Part shown: piece by piece, positions 27,830 through 38,498 of the stretch | How the letters are laid out: every line of letters begins with the position of its first letter | Position numbering within the stretch: the stretch's first letter is position 1 | Assembly: GCA_964417895.1 (NCBI GenBank) | Contig: CAYQJS010000001.1 | Span: 62,001 to 126,000 of the forward strand | DNA length: 64,000 nucleotides | Direction: 5' to 3' | From: CAYQJS01 sp964417895 | GTDB lineage: Bacteria > Chloroflexota > UBA6077 > SHYK01 | Notes under the pieces: model-generated | The model's database searches: none | Told to the model about the DNA's origin: nothing | Seen by the model: only the letters and a program-made list of their open reading frames with translations | Program-made: the position numbers and the translations under genes

Positions 27830-28720
27830 ATGCTGGAGCGGATTCTCCTCCCGACGGATGGGTCTGCGCTGAGCGAGCGAGCCCTCGGCGTCGCTGAGAC
27901 ACTAGCTCGAGCGCAGGGCGCCGAGCTGATATTGGCGCGGGTGGTCGAGCCGCCGCGATGGGTCGAGACAGATTCGTACGATTGGGTGTCGCCGGACCTG
28001 TACACCCAGCTCGAGGACGCCCTGAAAGCAGAGGCTCAAGTCGGCCTCAACGAGCTGACAGAGGCGCTCAGGCACCGGGGCCTGACTGCCAGGCCCATCT
28101 TGCTCCATGGAATGGCCGCCAGCGAGTTGTTGGACTGTGAGGAACGGGAGCGGCCGGGTCTGGTGGTTATGGCCACACACGGGCGGACAGGTGTGGCACG
28201 CTTTGCGTTGGGAAGCGTAGCCGATCGGCTCGTGCGGGAAGGCATTTCTCCCGTCCTCGTCGTCCGCTCGTTCAGCCCTGGGGTGAGCTGGACTGAGCGT
28301 GCCCTCGTTCCGCTGGACGGCTCGGCCCTCGCAGAGGAGGCGCTTCCGATGGTCGAGGCGCTGGCCGGGAAACCCCTCAAGTGGGTGAAGCTGCTGAGGG
28401 CCGTCGCGTCGAGCAATGAGGTGGCAGCAGCGACCGCGTACCTGGCGCCGGTGGCAGTACGCCTGGCAAATGCCGGACTGGAGGTCATGCCCGAGGTCCG
28501 GATCGACTCACCCGCTGAGTCAATCCAGACTGAGGGTCAGTCAGTCGATCTCGTCATCCTCGCAACTCATGGGCGGGGCGGATTCGACAGACTCCGGCAC
28601 GGCTCAGTCGCTGAAGAGACCATGCGGCACCTGGCAGCGCCGTTGCTCCTCATCCGTGCGCCCGATAACGTCCAGTCAGACGCACCCTCAGGTTCAGTCG
28701 CGACGGCGGGTGCGCCCTAG
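27830..28720 (+). CDS. Universal stress protein, tandem UspA domains
   Basis: 296 residues with two UspA domains. Domain 1 (about 1-147) has MLERILLPTDGSALSERAL and the ATP-binding loop VMATHGRTGVARFALGSVAD (G-2X-G-9X-G(S/T)). Domain 2 (about 160-285) has ERALVPLDGSALAEEALPMV and LATHGRGGFDRLRHGSVAEE. Both loops are intact, so it is probably an ATP-binding type. ATG 27830 follows AGGAGAG. It converges with the multihaem cytochrome gene. A second, more diverged double Usp lies at 44128-45291. The role is general stress or energy-limitation survival. Confidence 0.9.
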   Translation: MLERILLPTDGSALSERALGVAETLARAQGAELILARVVEPPRWVETDSYDWVSPDLYTQLEDALKAEAQVGLNELTEALRHRGLTARPILLHGMAASELLDCEERERPGLVVMATHGRTGVARFALGSVADRLVREGISPVLVVRSFSPGVSWTERALVPLDGSALAEEALPMVEALAGKPLKWVKLLRAVASSNEVAAATAYLAPVAVRLANAGLEVMPEVRIDSPAESIQTEGQSVDLVILATHGRGGFDRLRHGSVAEETMRHLAAPLLLIRAPDNVQSDAPSGSVATAGAP

Positions 28721-28750
28721 CGGAATCGCCGGCGGGAGTGCCAGCCTAGC

Positions 28751-30118
28751 CTAGCGCCCGCTCGAAAGCCGGTGAACAGCGCCGACGGAGAACGGCCGGC
28801 CTGGCCCGTGGCAGGTTGCACACGTCTCGACCCCGTGCGACGGGCTCTGACTCACGGCGTGAGCCACAGCCCGCGCGCTATCGTGGCAGCCGATGCAGGC
28901 GGCGGTCACCGGCGGGACCTGTCGAACTGTTTCCCCGTTCATCTCGACAGTCATTGGGGCCGAGCGCTCCAGCGCCGGGGAAACGCCGAACGTGCCCGGC
29001 TGGTGGCACACATTGCAGTTGGCGCGGTCTCCCGGAAAGGCGTGGACCGCGCGGAGGTCGATGGGCTGAGGGTTCGCCGGTGCCCCGCCGTAGATGATGA
29101 ACGGCTGCTCCAGGTCCTCGCCCGTATGAATGCGGTGAATGAGGTTGCGGAATAAAACCGTCTCAGGCGGCGGCGGACCCCCCGCCGTGGTCCGCTTCTC
29201 GATGTCCGTCTGCGCTGAGTGGTGGCACATGACGCAGAACTCGGTGTTGCGCCGGGTGCCGCCATGGAGGGCGAGCACGCCGTGGCAAGTGTTGCAGGTC
29301 TCAGTGGTGACGACACTTCGGGGTGGGACGGGCGTGGGGTCGCTCACTCCGAAGTAGAAGACGACGTTGTAGCCCACGTCTCGAACCGGCTCAGGGCGGG
29401 CCGGCCCGGCAGGATGCTCCACGTAGCCCTCAGTTGCAACCGCGTACGTGCCCGAAGCGTCACCGGGGAGGCGCGCTGTGAACGTGTAACGCGCGGAGCC
29501 ATCCGGCAAGCTCTGAGCGCGGCGAGCGTCCTCTCGGCGCGCCCACTGGTAATCCACGGTGGGTCCCCCGATAGTCAGGTTGAGAGCGCTCATCTCTGAG
29601 GGCGCTATCGTGGCCCCGGCGTCATCGCGGATGCGGAGGAGCACGGACGCGGGCGCCGAAGGCCGGCCTTCGGCCTCGAGAACCTCGAAGTTAACCCCAC
29701 GGATTCGTGGCTCGGGCATCGGTGTCGGCTCAGGCCCCGACGGTGTTGCGATGTAGGCGAGAATGTGGCTGAGGGTCGCGTCCGGCAGGCGCTCGGACGA
29801 GAAAGGTGGCATCTCGCCCACGCCCTCACGGATGCGGGCGCTCAGGAGTCGGGCCCGTCGCCGCGCGGCAGGGTCGAACGACTGCCTCCCCTGCGTGTGG
29901 CAATCCTGGCACTCCACCCGGAAGGCAAGCCGACCCATTTCACGGTCGCCGTGCCCCAGTAGTGATTCTTCAGCCGCCTGCGTCGCTGCAGCGCCGGTGA
30001 CGGATGGGGCCGCTGTCACCGGGCTTCCTAGCTGGTATGCCGCGACTGCGACGCCCACCCCGACCAGGGCCGCCGCGGCCACCAGGGCTACCCCTACGTA
30101 GTCACGCCAGCCAATCAT
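28751..30118 (-). CDS. Membrane-anchored six-haem cytochrome c, OmcA/MtrC-like
   Basis: 455 residues with an N-terminal membrane anchor (about 8-30). Six CXXCH haem sites are visible: CQDCH near residue 73, then CNTCH, CVMCH, CNVCH, CIGCH and CATCH in the last 185 residues. The first belongs to a class-I cytochrome c domain with a Met ligand candidate (GEMPPFSSERLPD). A beta-rich domain (about 130-265) leads into the multihaem part. CHGVLALHGGTRR and FRNLIHRIHTGEDL are typical of the OmcA/MtrC family of electron-transfer cytochromes. It is coupled to cytochrome b (ATGA) and so is probably an electron-exit module for the bc complex. Confidence 0.88.
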   Translation of the reverse strand: MIGWRDYVGVALVAAAALVGVGVAVAAYQLGSPVTAAPSVTGAAATQAAEESLLGHGDREMGRLAFRVECQDCHTQGRQSFDPAARRRARLLSARIREGVGEMPPFSSERLPDATLSHILAYIATPSGPEPTPMPEPRIRGVNFEVLEAEGRPSAPASVLLRIRDDAGATIAPSEMSALNLTIGGPTVDYQWARREDARRAQSLPDGSARYTFTARLPGDASGTYAVATEGYVEHPAGPARPEPVRDVGYNVVFYFGVSDPTPVPPRSVVTTETCNTCHGVLALHGGTRRNTEFCVMCHHSAQTDIEKRTTAGGPPPPETVLFRNLIHRIHTGEDLEQPFIIYGGAPANPQPIDLRAVHAFPGDRANCNVCHQPGTFGVSPALERSAPMTVEMNGETVRQVPPVTAACIGCHDSARAVAHAVSQSPSHGVETCATCHGPGRPFSVGAVHRLSSGR

Positions 30119-31563
30119 CGTTGTCCCTGCCCTTCTGCCGAGAAGGTGAGGATGTACTGGGTCACCTCTTCAACCTGCTGGTGGCCCAACGTGTTGGAGA
30201 ACCCGGGCATGATCGCGCTCCGCGACATCCTCTGTGGCTCTTCGGTATAGGAGTGGATGAAGTTGGCGTCGCGCCTCGTCGCTACCTCGCTGAGCGCCGG
30301 CCCGTCCCGGGTCCCCTCGCCCGCCGATCCGTGGCAGCCGGCGCAGTACTGGCGATAGTGCGTCCGACCGAGTACCTGCGCCGCGGTGAGGCGGGCCCCC
30401 CGCTCCTCAATGCTGGCGGGCGGGGTCGTCAGGACGGCCGTCGTCGTGAGGAATCCAATGCCTGCTGCGAGCACCGCCGCGACTCCACTCGCTGCCGGTC
30501 GTCGCAAGAGGCGCCTCTCGGGCCCCCGATCCACAAACGGTAGCAGAATCAGGGCTGCCATCGCAGCGAGCGGCAGGAGCACAACCCCAACCCATTCCAG
30601 TTGCCCGGGGAAGTAGCGAAGGAGCTGGAATAGAAAGAGAAAGTACCACTCTGGACGCGGGATGTAGGACGTGTTGGTGGGATCCGCGGGTGCGTCCAGC
30701 GGTGTGCCAAAGGCCCCGGCAAGACCAAGCAGCACCAGGAACACCACGACGGCCATCGCGAGGTCTTCGACGATGACGTCCGGCCAGAAGGGGCGTCCCG
30801 CTTGCTTAAACGTCGCCTCGCGTGCCGCCTGCAGCTGATATCCGTCGGTTACCTCCGCCCGTTGCAGCGATCTGGCGGCGGCCAGCTCCCGGTTCCACAG
30901 ACTCGGCGGCACGGAGACACCGTGCCAGATGACGAGGGCGACGTGGATCACCAGGAGGCCGAACACCGCAGTGGGCAGCACAAGTATGTGCAGCGCGTAG
31001 AAACGCGTCAGTGTTGCAGCGCCGATCTCCGAGCCACCCCGCCCCACGCGGAACAGGAACTCACCGACCAGCGGAACCGTGCCCACCATGTTCGTCCCGA
31101 CGCTCGTTGCCCAGTAGGCTTTCTCGTCCCAGGGGAGCAGGTAGCCAGTGAAGCCGAGCGCCAGTGTGAGAACCAGCAGGCCCACGCCGATGAGCCACGT
31201 TACCTCTCGTGGCCGCTTGTACGCCGCCAGCGCAAAAACGACGACGAGATGGGCGACCACCAGCGCCACCATCGCGCTCGAGCCCCAGTGATGCAGGGCT
31301 CGAACTGTGCGTCCGAAGGCAACATCGTTGCTGACGTAAACTACGCTCTCGTACGCGTGGTCGGGTGTCGGCGCATAGTAAAGAGCAAGGACGACGCCCG
31401 TCACCACCTGAAGGATGAACACGAACGCGGCCGCGAATCCCAGGGTGTAGAGGACGCCCACGCCGAGCGGGACATTGCGAAGGAAGATCGCGCGCAGGAC
31501 CGAGCGCACTCCGACGCGCTCTTCGAGCCAGTCTGCGCTGGAAAGACGTCCTGGGCTAGCCAC
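30115..31563 (-). CDS. Cytochrome b with fused C-terminal cytochrome c
   Basis: 482 residues from GTG 31563. The N-terminal part carries the four bis-histidine haem ligands on two helices: HHWGSSAMVALVVAHL and HILVLPTAVFGLLVIHV. The Qo-site PEWY motif occurs as IPRPEWYFLFLFQ. TM helices of the subunit-IV part follow (about 290-380). The last 90 residues are a cytochrome c domain with CAGCH and a Met candidate in SAIMPGFSNTLGHQQVEEV. It oxidises quinol and passes electrons to the Rieske cluster and the fused haem c. It sits between the Rieske gene and the six-haem cytochrome, overlapping the latter by ATGA. Confidence 0.92.
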   Translation of the reverse strand: MASPGRLSSADWLEERVGVRSVLRAIFLRNVPLGVGVLYTLGFAAAFVFILQVVTGVVLALYYAPTPDHAYESVVYVSNDVAFGRTVRALHHWGSSAMVALVVAHLVVVFALAAYKRPREVTWLIGVGLLVLTLALGFTGYLLPWDEKAYWATSVGTNMVGTVPLVGEFLFRVGRGGSEIGAATLTRFYALHILVLPTAVFGLLVIHVALVIWHGVSVPPSLWNRELAAARSLQRAEVTDGYQLQAAREATFKQAGRPFWPDVIVEDLAMAVVVFLVLLGLAGAFGTPLDAPADPTNTSYIPRPEWYFLFLFQLLRYFPGQLEWVGVVLLPLAAMAALILLPFVDRGPERRLLRRPAASGVAAVLAAGIGFLTTTAVLTTPPASIEERGARLTAAQVLGRTHYRQYCAGCHGSAGEGTRDGPALSEVATRRDANFIHSYTEEPQRMSRSAIMPGFSNTLGHQQVEEVTQYILTFSAEGQGQR

Positions 31564-31623
31564 CGTTCTCGTCCTCGAAGCGCGCCATGTATTGAGCCCT
31601 GTGCTCGCCTGCCCGACTCGGCC

Positions 31624-32151
31624 TCACAGGGGCACCTGCTCAGGCACGCCGACGAGAAAGTCGCGGTATTGGACGAGCAGCTGTCCCTCCTCGATGCGAT
31701 AGCTCAGGCGGTCGAGGGGCCGTGGCGGTGGGCCATCGAGCACACGACCGTCTTGCAGCGCGAAGACCCCCGCGTGGCATGGGCTGAGGAAGGTCTGAGA
31801 GTCGGGACGATAGCTCACCAGGCAGCCCAGATGCGTGCAGCGTGCGTTATAGACGATGAGTTGATTCTCTACCGGACGCCAGACCCAGAGGGCGCGCGAT
31901 ACCGTTGTACGTCGGTAGCCGTCGGCCCTCTCGATACCAACCGTCACTATCCTCGGGATGCCTACGGCGAAGTCGACAACGCGTCCCAGGTTCACCCATG
32001 GCGCCTCGTCGCGCCGCACGGCCGGGGCGACGGCGGCACCAACCACCGGTACCCCGAGCGCCGCGCCGAGAAAACCGCCGAGCGCGAGAGCCAGGCGCTT
32101 GAGAAAAGCTCGGCGGTCGGCGGTGGGGGACGCGGAGTCGGCAGTCATCAT
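31624..32151 (-). CDS. Rieske iron-sulfur protein of a bc-type complex
   Basis: 175 residues from ATG 32151, which overlaps the stop of the ATPase subunit D gene (TGATG). A twin-arginine signal is present, DRRAFLKRLALALGGFLG (about 13-30), with the hydrophobic stretch as membrane anchor. The [2Fe-2S] boxes are CTHLGC (about 105-110) and SPCHAGVF (about 122-129), giving the two Cys and two His ligands. The protein accepts an electron from quinol at the Qo site of cytochrome b, encoded 60 bases downstream. Joining to the V-ATPase operon is unusual and is described in the findings. Confidence 0.92.
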   Translation of the reverse strand: MMTADSASPTADRRAFLKRLALALGGFLGAALGVPVVGAAVAPAVRRDEAPWVNLGRVVDFAVGIPRIVTVGIERADGYRRTTVSRALWVWRPVENQLIVYNARCTHLGCLVSYRPDSQTFLSPCHAGVFALQDGRVLDGPPPRPLDRLSYRIEEGQLLVQYRDFLVGVPEQVPL

Positions 32152-32789
32152 CAACTCGCGACCGCGCGCTGTTTCTTGAAGCGTTTCAAGCGGAAGTGAT
32201 CCTCCCGCTCCCGCTCTTCTAGAGCCACGGCGATGCGCCGCACCTCTGCTTGCAGCGTGGGTATCAACATCAGGTGGAGCACGTTGACCCGGCGAGTTGT
32301 TTGGTGCACTTCCTCTCCGACGCGCCGCAGGCGAGCTTGGGTTTCTGCGAGCCGCACGAGGCAGTGCAGTTCCTCCTCAAAGGTCGCAGTGACGTTATCG
32401 ATTCGGGCTGAGCTAAATGGCAAGCTGTACCGCCTATCCAGGAGACCTCGACGCTGCTCTCCCTCCATTCTAATGACGGGCACGGGCACACCGAAAATCA
32501 GCGCGCCATCTACGGTTACCTCGAAGCCCGGCTCTCCCGCCGCCGCCAACGCTGCGGACCGTACAGCTTCCGGGCCATCCAGCGCCTTGGCCAGGTCCAG
32601 CGCGTCGCGGGCGGCGGCGGCCGCCTGGTCCAGCTCGTCGCCCTGAAGGAGCAGCTCGTCAGCCACCCGCATGAGCTCACGCAGGAGGGCCGTGCGCTTC
32701 TCCTCCAGCAGCTCCTGTCCCTGGTGCGCAAGCTCCAGCTGCCGCCGACACGCGAGGAGATCCGTCCGAGTCGCGGGCCAGCTGGGCAT
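32151..32789 (-). CDS. atpD: V/A-type ATP synthase subunit D (central stalk)
   Basis: 212 residues. It is mostly two long helices that form the rotor shaft inside the A3B3 head, functionally like F-type gamma. The N-terminus PATRTDLLACRRQLELAHQG matches the family's PTRxxLL...L start, which favours ATG 32789 over the GTG 13 bases inside the subunit B gene. VNVLHLMLIPTLQAEVRRIA and the Glu/Arg-rich EEREREDHFRLKRFK end are the conserved C-terminal helix. Its stop overlaps the Rieske start. The gene follows subunit B closely. Confidence 0.9.
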   Translation of the reverse strand: MPSWPATRTDLLACRRQLELAHQGQELLEEKRTALLRELMRVADELLLQGDELDQAAAAARDALDLAKALDGPEAVRSAALAAAGEPGFEVTVDGALIFGVPVPVIRMEGEQRRGLLDRRYSLPFSSARIDNVTATFEEELHCLVRLAETQARLRRVGEEVHQTTRRVNVLHLMLIPTLQAEVRRIAVALEEREREDHFRLKRFKKQRAVAS

Positions 32790-32796
32790 TCGGTCC

Positions 32797-34281
<1,485 letters not shown>

Positions 34282-36051
34282 TCAGCCGACGGCAAGCAGG
34301 TGGTCTGGCAGGTCGCGGACGAGGCTCTCCACGGTCTCCGTGACTTCCTCCGTGCCGGCTTCCTTGAGACGGGCGATCGCCGTGACATCCGGGAGATCGA
34401 GAAGGGCACCGGGGTCGGCCCCACGCCGAACGGCGTCCAGCGCACCATCGTAAAAAGCGAGGATCGCCCTCAGTATCTGGCAAGCCTTCCCGAGCGGGGA
34501 GAAGGCGTCTTCCAGATGGTAGCTGGACTGCCTGAGGAAGTCCTCCTCGATCATCCGGGCCACGGCGAGGGCGAGGCGCTGGTCGGGAGGCAGGGCATCC
34601 GGACCAACCAGCTGAACGATTGCTTGGAGCTCCTCTTCCTGCTGCAACAGAGCGATGGCCCGACGACGGTATCCACTCCACCCCTGATCAACGTGCTCGT
34701 CGAACCAGGGGCTCAACTGGTCGAGGTAAAGCGAGTAGCTTCGGGTCCAGCTGACGGCAGGGAAGTGGCGGCGGTGGGCCAGGTCCCGATCGAGGGCCCA
34801 CAGCGCCCCCGCCACGCGCAGGCTGGATTGCGTCATCGGCTCGCTCAGGTCACCGCCGGGCGGGCTCACCGCCCCAACGATCGTAATCGAGCCCGTCCGC
34901 CCGGATGGCCCCGCCACCCCCGCGAGACAGCGAATCCTCCCCCCGCGCTCGTACAGAGACGCGAGTCGGCTGGAAAGGTACGCGGGGTAACCCTCTTCGC
35001 CAGGCATCTCTTCGAGCCGGCTGGACACCTCTCGAAGCGCCTCGGCCCAGCGTGACGTGCTGTCAATCAGAAGAGCCACGTCGTACCCCATGTCACGGTA
35101 GTACTCAGCGATCGTGATCCCGGTGTAGACGGATGCCTCGCGGGCCGCGACAGGCATGTTCGACGTATTGGCGATGAGAACGGTCCGGTCCATGAGCGGA
35201 GCGCCCGTACGGCGGTCACGCAGCCGGGGGAAATCCGCGAGAACCTCCGCCATCTCGTTGCCACGCTCGCCGCACCCCACATACACAACGACGTCGGTGT
35301 CGGCACACTTCGCGAGCGCCTGCTCCATCACCGTTTTGCCGGTTCCAAACCCGCCCGGAACGACCGCGGTCCCACCTTTCGCGAGCGGAAACAGCGTATC
35401 GATCACCCGCTGCCCCGTGATCAGCGGCACGTGAGATGGCAGGGCGCCGCCATGTGGGCGAGGTCGACGTACCGGCCAGCGCTGAACCAGCGTGCAATCG
35501 ACAACCTCCCCGGAGACCGTCCGAACACGCGAAATGACGTCATCCACGCCAACCGTGGCGCTCTCTATCCCCACAATATCTCCCGCCACGCCAGGAGGCA
35601 CGAGAACGCGATGGAGAATCGCTCCGCCCTCGGGTAATGTCCCCAGGACATCCCCGCCGCTCACTTTCCCCCCGACTTCTACCTCGGGATGGAAGGCCCA
35701 GCGGCGAGCCCGATCGAGCGCGGGAGTGGCAACGCCCCGTTTCATGTACGGGTCCCCTGCGGAAAGAATCGCTGGAAGTGATCGCTGAAGCCCATCGAAC
35801 GTTCCGCCCAGCAAACCCGGCCCGAGCTCTGCGACCAGGGGGCCACCGGTTGCGGCCACCGGCTCCCCGGCTCGAAGCCCGGTGGTGTCCTCGTGGACCT
35901 GGATCGTCGCGACCTCGCCGTCGAGTCGGATGATCTCGCCTAGCAACCCGGCGCTTCCCACCCGCACGACATCGTGCAGCCGGCTCCCAGACATGTTTGT
36001 CGCCACCGCGAGGGGACCGGCGACCCGGGAAAGCCTCCCGATCTGGCTCAT
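34282..36051 (-). CDS. atpA: V/A-type ATP synthase subunit A (catalytic)
   Basis: 589 residues, the family's normal length, including the bulge domain after about residue 110 (HPEVEVGGKVSGGDVLGTLP). The catalytic P-loop is GGFGTGKTVMEQALAK (about 235-250). CGERGNEMAEVLADFPRL carries the catalytic Glu region, and LLIDSTSRWAEALREVSSRL and EEMPGEEGYPAYLSSRLASL are diagnostic. It hydrolyses or makes ATP, driven by the membrane ion flow. The gene sits between F and B in the usual bacterial A-ATPase order. The symbol follows the A/B/D naming used for V/A-type enzymes, not F-type names. Confidence 0.95.
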   Translation of the reverse strand: MSQIGRLSRVAGPLAVATNMSGSRLHDVVRVGSAGLLGEIIRLDGEVATIQVHEDTTGLRAGEPVAATGGPLVAELGPGLLGGTFDGLQRSLPAILSAGDPYMKRGVATPALDRARRWAFHPEVEVGGKVSGGDVLGTLPEGGAILHRVLVPPGVAGDIVGIESATVGVDDVISRVRTVSGEVVDCTLVQRWPVRRPRPHGGALPSHVPLITGQRVIDTLFPLAKGGTAVVPGGFGTGKTVMEQALAKCADTDVVVYVGCGERGNEMAEVLADFPRLRDRRTGAPLMDRTVLIANTSNMPVAAREASVYTGITIAEYYRDMGYDVALLIDSTSRWAEALREVSSRLEEMPGEEGYPAYLSSRLASLYERGGRIRCLAGVAGPSGRTGSITIVGAVSPPGGDLSEPMTQSSLRVAGALWALDRDLAHRRHFPAVSWTRSYSLYLDQLSPWFDEHVDQGWSGYRRRAIALLQQEEELQAIVQLVGPDALPPDQRLALAVARMIEEDFLRQSSYHLEDAFSPLGKACQILRAILAFYDGALDAVRRGADPGALLDLPDVTAIARLKEAGTEEVTETVESLVRDLPDHLLAVG

Positions 36052-36075
36052 CGGCGTTTACGCCCTGGGGCGTCG

Positions 36076-36423
36076 TCAACCTCGCGCAGAACGGTCCCCT
36101 TCCAGCACGACCCTCAATCCGATGGCTCGCCTGAGCACGCTCCGGAGCGCGGCGCGGCGCACCTCCTCCGGGCGAGCCATCACCCTCGTTGGTATCGGCA
36201 CGACTACCGGGCGATAGCGACGCTCCACGGTGCGGCGGGTGGCACTATCCAGAGCGGAATAGTATTCCTCGGCGACCCCGATGATTCCCGCTTGAGGGTC
36301 ATCCAGGGCTGCCAGGAGCAGGCCCCTGACCGCGGCGAGATCCGTGACCCCGTGAGCCCTCGCCCCGCCCATACGGAAACCCTCCACGAGATCGGGAGGA
36401 ACCAGAACCAGAACGTCAGACAA
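36076..36423 (-). CDS. atpF: V/A-type ATP synthase subunit F
   Basis: 115 residues if started at TTG 36423. The family pattern is clear: VLVLVPPDLVEGFRMGGARA, then AAVRGLLLAALDDPQAGIIG and the variant C-terminal helix EVRRAALRSVLRRAIG. Subunit F caps subunit D on the central stalk. The frame is open upstream into the subunit C gene but contains no ATG or GTG start before TTG 36423. A good AGGAAGGAG lies about 60 bases too far upstream, so the exact start is uncertain. It lies between C and A, its usual position. Confidence 0.85.
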   Translation of the reverse strand: MSDVLVLVPPDLVEGFRMGGARAHGVTDLAAVRGLLLAALDDPQAGIIGVAEEYYSALDSATRRTVERRYRPVVVPIPTRVMARPEEVRRAALRSVLRRAIGLRVVLEGDRSARG

Positions 36424-36484
36424 GTGGCTACCCCACCGTGCCGCGACAATGTCCCGGGCCGCTTCCCTGCACTCAAGCTCCTTC

Positions 36485-37576
36485 CTAAGTTGCCACCGGT
36501 TCGAGAAAGCCTTCGAGCCGCTGGCGGGGCCAGCCCCGCTCGAGGCCACGAGCGATAAGACGCAGGCCCCGAACCTCGTCCGTCTTCGTCGCGTGGTACG
36601 CGAGCAGCACGCCGATCCCCAGCGGGTCTCGGTAGCCCTGGGCTCGAGCCCACCGCGATCGGTACTGCTCGACTCCCATCTCCAGCGCCACCGCTTCATC
36701 GGGGCAGAGGTCTCGGGCCGCGGCTGCCGCGGCCGCGCGCGCCAGCGGCGAGCGACCCAGGGCAGCGATCACCGCTCCCCCGGAAGGCTCATCGACCAGG
36801 TCCGCCATTCGACCGATCGGCACACTGCCCCCGGGCGCAAGGAGCGCCGAAACCGACTGCCGATCCGGTCGTGCTGAGCGGTGCGCAAGACGAACCACAG
36901 TGATCAGGTTGGCGGCGTCGGTCTCCAGCTCCAGCCAGTCGCGGACGAGTAGGGTGCTAGGATCACTGCCACTGAGGGCCGCATGTGCCCAGTGGGCGAA
37001 ACCCAGCCAGAGAGCCGTCTCGAGCAGCACGGTGTTCCGGTGCTCCCCCACAACGACCTCCGCGACCACGCCAGCCAGAGGAATGAGCCACCGTCTCATA
37101 AGGGCGATCATCCCATTGGCATCGGGTTGCTCGGCTAACTGGGCGAGTTGGTCGGCGTCCATCTCACCCGCGGGGAGGATCGCCCCGTGAACGTCCGCCC
37201 AGGAGGCTCCCGAGGCCCTTGCTCGCAGGACGGCCAGCAGGTTGGACAGGTCGTAGCGGCCCAGGATCACGGCTGCCAGCCTCGCCGGCAGCGACGCACC
37301 CTCGCAGGGTGAAGAGAAGAACCCCCGAATGCTGCGCAGACGCCGAGCCAGATTGCGTCGGAGGGTCTCCTCCACCAGGGCGATTCCGGCGAACCGTTCG
37401 CGGGCCAGCCTCAAGTCCGGCTCATAGTCGGTCTGGGCGAGCCTGGCCACGAAATCAGCGAGGCCGGGGACGGCGGCGAGGGCGTGGACCTCGTCAGGCC
37501 GAAGCAGATAGCTTCGCATCCCCCGGATGCGCGCATTGGCATAGCCGTACATGCCGGAGCTTGACCCGAACAGCAT
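36485..37576 (-). CDS. atpC: V/A-type ATP synthase subunit C
   Basis: 363 residues, mostly helical. Subunit C (the F-independent d-type collar, V-type AC39 family) links the central stalk to the proteolipid ring. The N-terminus YGYANARIRGMRSYLLRPDE is typical. YDLSNLLAVLRARASGASW, ATALWLGFAHWAHAAL-like hydrophobic helices, and the end helix DPLGIGVLLAYHATKTDEVR with RGLRLIARG match the family. The start ATG overlaps the subunit E stop (TGATG), showing translational coupling. Confidence 0.9.
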   Translation of the reverse strand: MLFGSSSGMYGYANARIRGMRSYLLRPDEVHALAAVPGLADFVARLAQTDYEPDLRLARERFAGIALVEETLRRNLARRLRSIRGFFSSPCEGASLPARLAAVILGRYDLSNLLAVLRARASGASWADVHGAILPAGEMDADQLAQLAEQPDANGMIALMRRWLIPLAGVVAEVVVGEHRNTVLLETALWLGFAHWAHAALSGSDPSTLLVRDWLELETDAANLITVVRLAHRSARPDRQSVSALLAPGGSVPIGRMADLVDEPSGGAVIAALGRSPLARAAAAAAARDLCPDEAVALEMGVEQYRSRWARAQGYRDPLGIGVLLAYHATKTDEVRGLRLIARGLERGWPRQRLEGFLEPVAT

Positions 37577-38199
37577 CAGACCCGCGACCCCGCGCTGGTC
37601 TCGGCCGGCCGGGCTATCCGGCTCGCCCGGAGCGCCGCCACCTCTGGCCAGAGCATCTCGCGAGCGCGCTCGAGGCGGCGCTCCACGGTGTTGTCGACGA
37701 CGACGCGTCCGGTGGCATCCACCACTACGACACCTCCCCAGCAGCTGAGCGTACTATCCAGGGTCACGCGAGCGGAATCCTGGAAGATGGGCGCGAGTAT
37801 CGCGGCGTCTCGCGGGTCATGCCGGACGTTGAGGTGCTGCTCGGGAGGAAAATACTCGATGGCCTCGTACGCGAGGGCGACGACGATAGCCGGGTAATCT
37901 ACCGCCGTCCTCGCCTCCCGTAGAGCGTCCGTCGCGGCCGAAAAAGCTCTGGAGACAAAGTCGTCCCTCACGCGCGCCTTCATCCTGCTGATCTCCAGAG
38001 CCACACTCGCATGAAGCTGAGATCGCAGCGCAGTGGCGGCCGATGCCGCCGCGGCGCGCCCGCGATCACCGGTGGCGTCCACGTCACTCTTGGCGTCCGC
38101 CAGGAGACGTTGCACCTCGGCGCGAGCATCCTGGAGCACCCGGCCGTGCTCTTCCCGTGCTGCCTCCTCGATGGCCGCCAGTAACTCAACAAGGCCCAC
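37576..38199 (-). CDS. atpE: V/A-type ATP synthase subunit E (peripheral stalk)
   Basis: 207 residues from GTG 38199; TTG 38226, inside the proteolipid gene, would add nine residues. The N-terminal coiled coil (ELLAAIEEAAREEHGRVLQD, ARAEVQRLLADAKSD) pairs with subunit G in the peripheral stalk. The C-terminal globular half shows EYFPPEQHLNVRHDPRD and the diagnostic GGVVVVDATGRVVVDNTVER, with the RLERAREMLWPEVAALR end helix. It lies just after the ring subunit K and overlaps subunit C. Confidence 0.9.
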   Translation of the reverse strand: MGLVELLAAIEEAAREEHGRVLQDARAEVQRLLADAKSDVDATGDRGRAAAASAATALRSQLHASVALEISRMKARVRDDFVSRAFSAATDALREARTAVDYPAIVVALAYEAIEYFPPEQHLNVRHDPRDAAILAPIFQDSARVTLDSTLSCWGGVVVVDATGRVVVDNTVERRLERAREMLWPEVAALRASRIARPAETSAGSRV

Positions 38200-38212
38200 G
38201 GAGTGCCCCGAG

Positions 38213-38431
38213 CTAACGCTGGACAAGCAAGATCAAGGCCGCCACCACGAACCCGAGAATGATCATCGTCTCCGGAATGGCGAGCATAATGATGATGGCC
38301 GGGGTCACCTCGGGGCGCTCTGCGATGGCCCCTGCGCCGGCGGCACCAATTCGAGCCTGGGCGTAGGCGGTCCCCCACGCCGTGAAGCTAACGGCCACCG
38401 CCGCGGCAATGGCCAGCAGGCCAACTTCCAT
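38213..38431 (-). CDS. atpK: V/A-type ATP synthase proteolipid subunit K (ring)
   Basis: 72 residues from ATG 38431, with GGAGGT eight bases upstream; an earlier ATG at 38446 is possible but lacks a site. A single two-helix hairpin: TM1 VGLLAIAAAVAVSFTAWGTA, a polar loop QARIGAAGAGAIAERPE, and TM2 IIIMLAIPETMIILGFVVAA. The Glu in PET is the ion-binding carboxylate. The length is that of a bacterial single hairpin, not the four-helix eukaryotic form. TM1 has no mid-membrane Gln, so H+ coupling is more likely than Na+, though this is only an inference. Confidence 0.9.
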   Translation of the reverse strand: MEVGLLAIAAAVAVSFTAWGTAYAQARIGAAGAGAIAERPEVTPAIIIMLAIPETMIILGFVVAALILLVQR

Positions 38432-38498
38432 CGAAACGACCTCCATCCGCTTGATTCGTATCTTTTCGCAGTCGGGCTCAGCACGGCGACCGCCTCGG

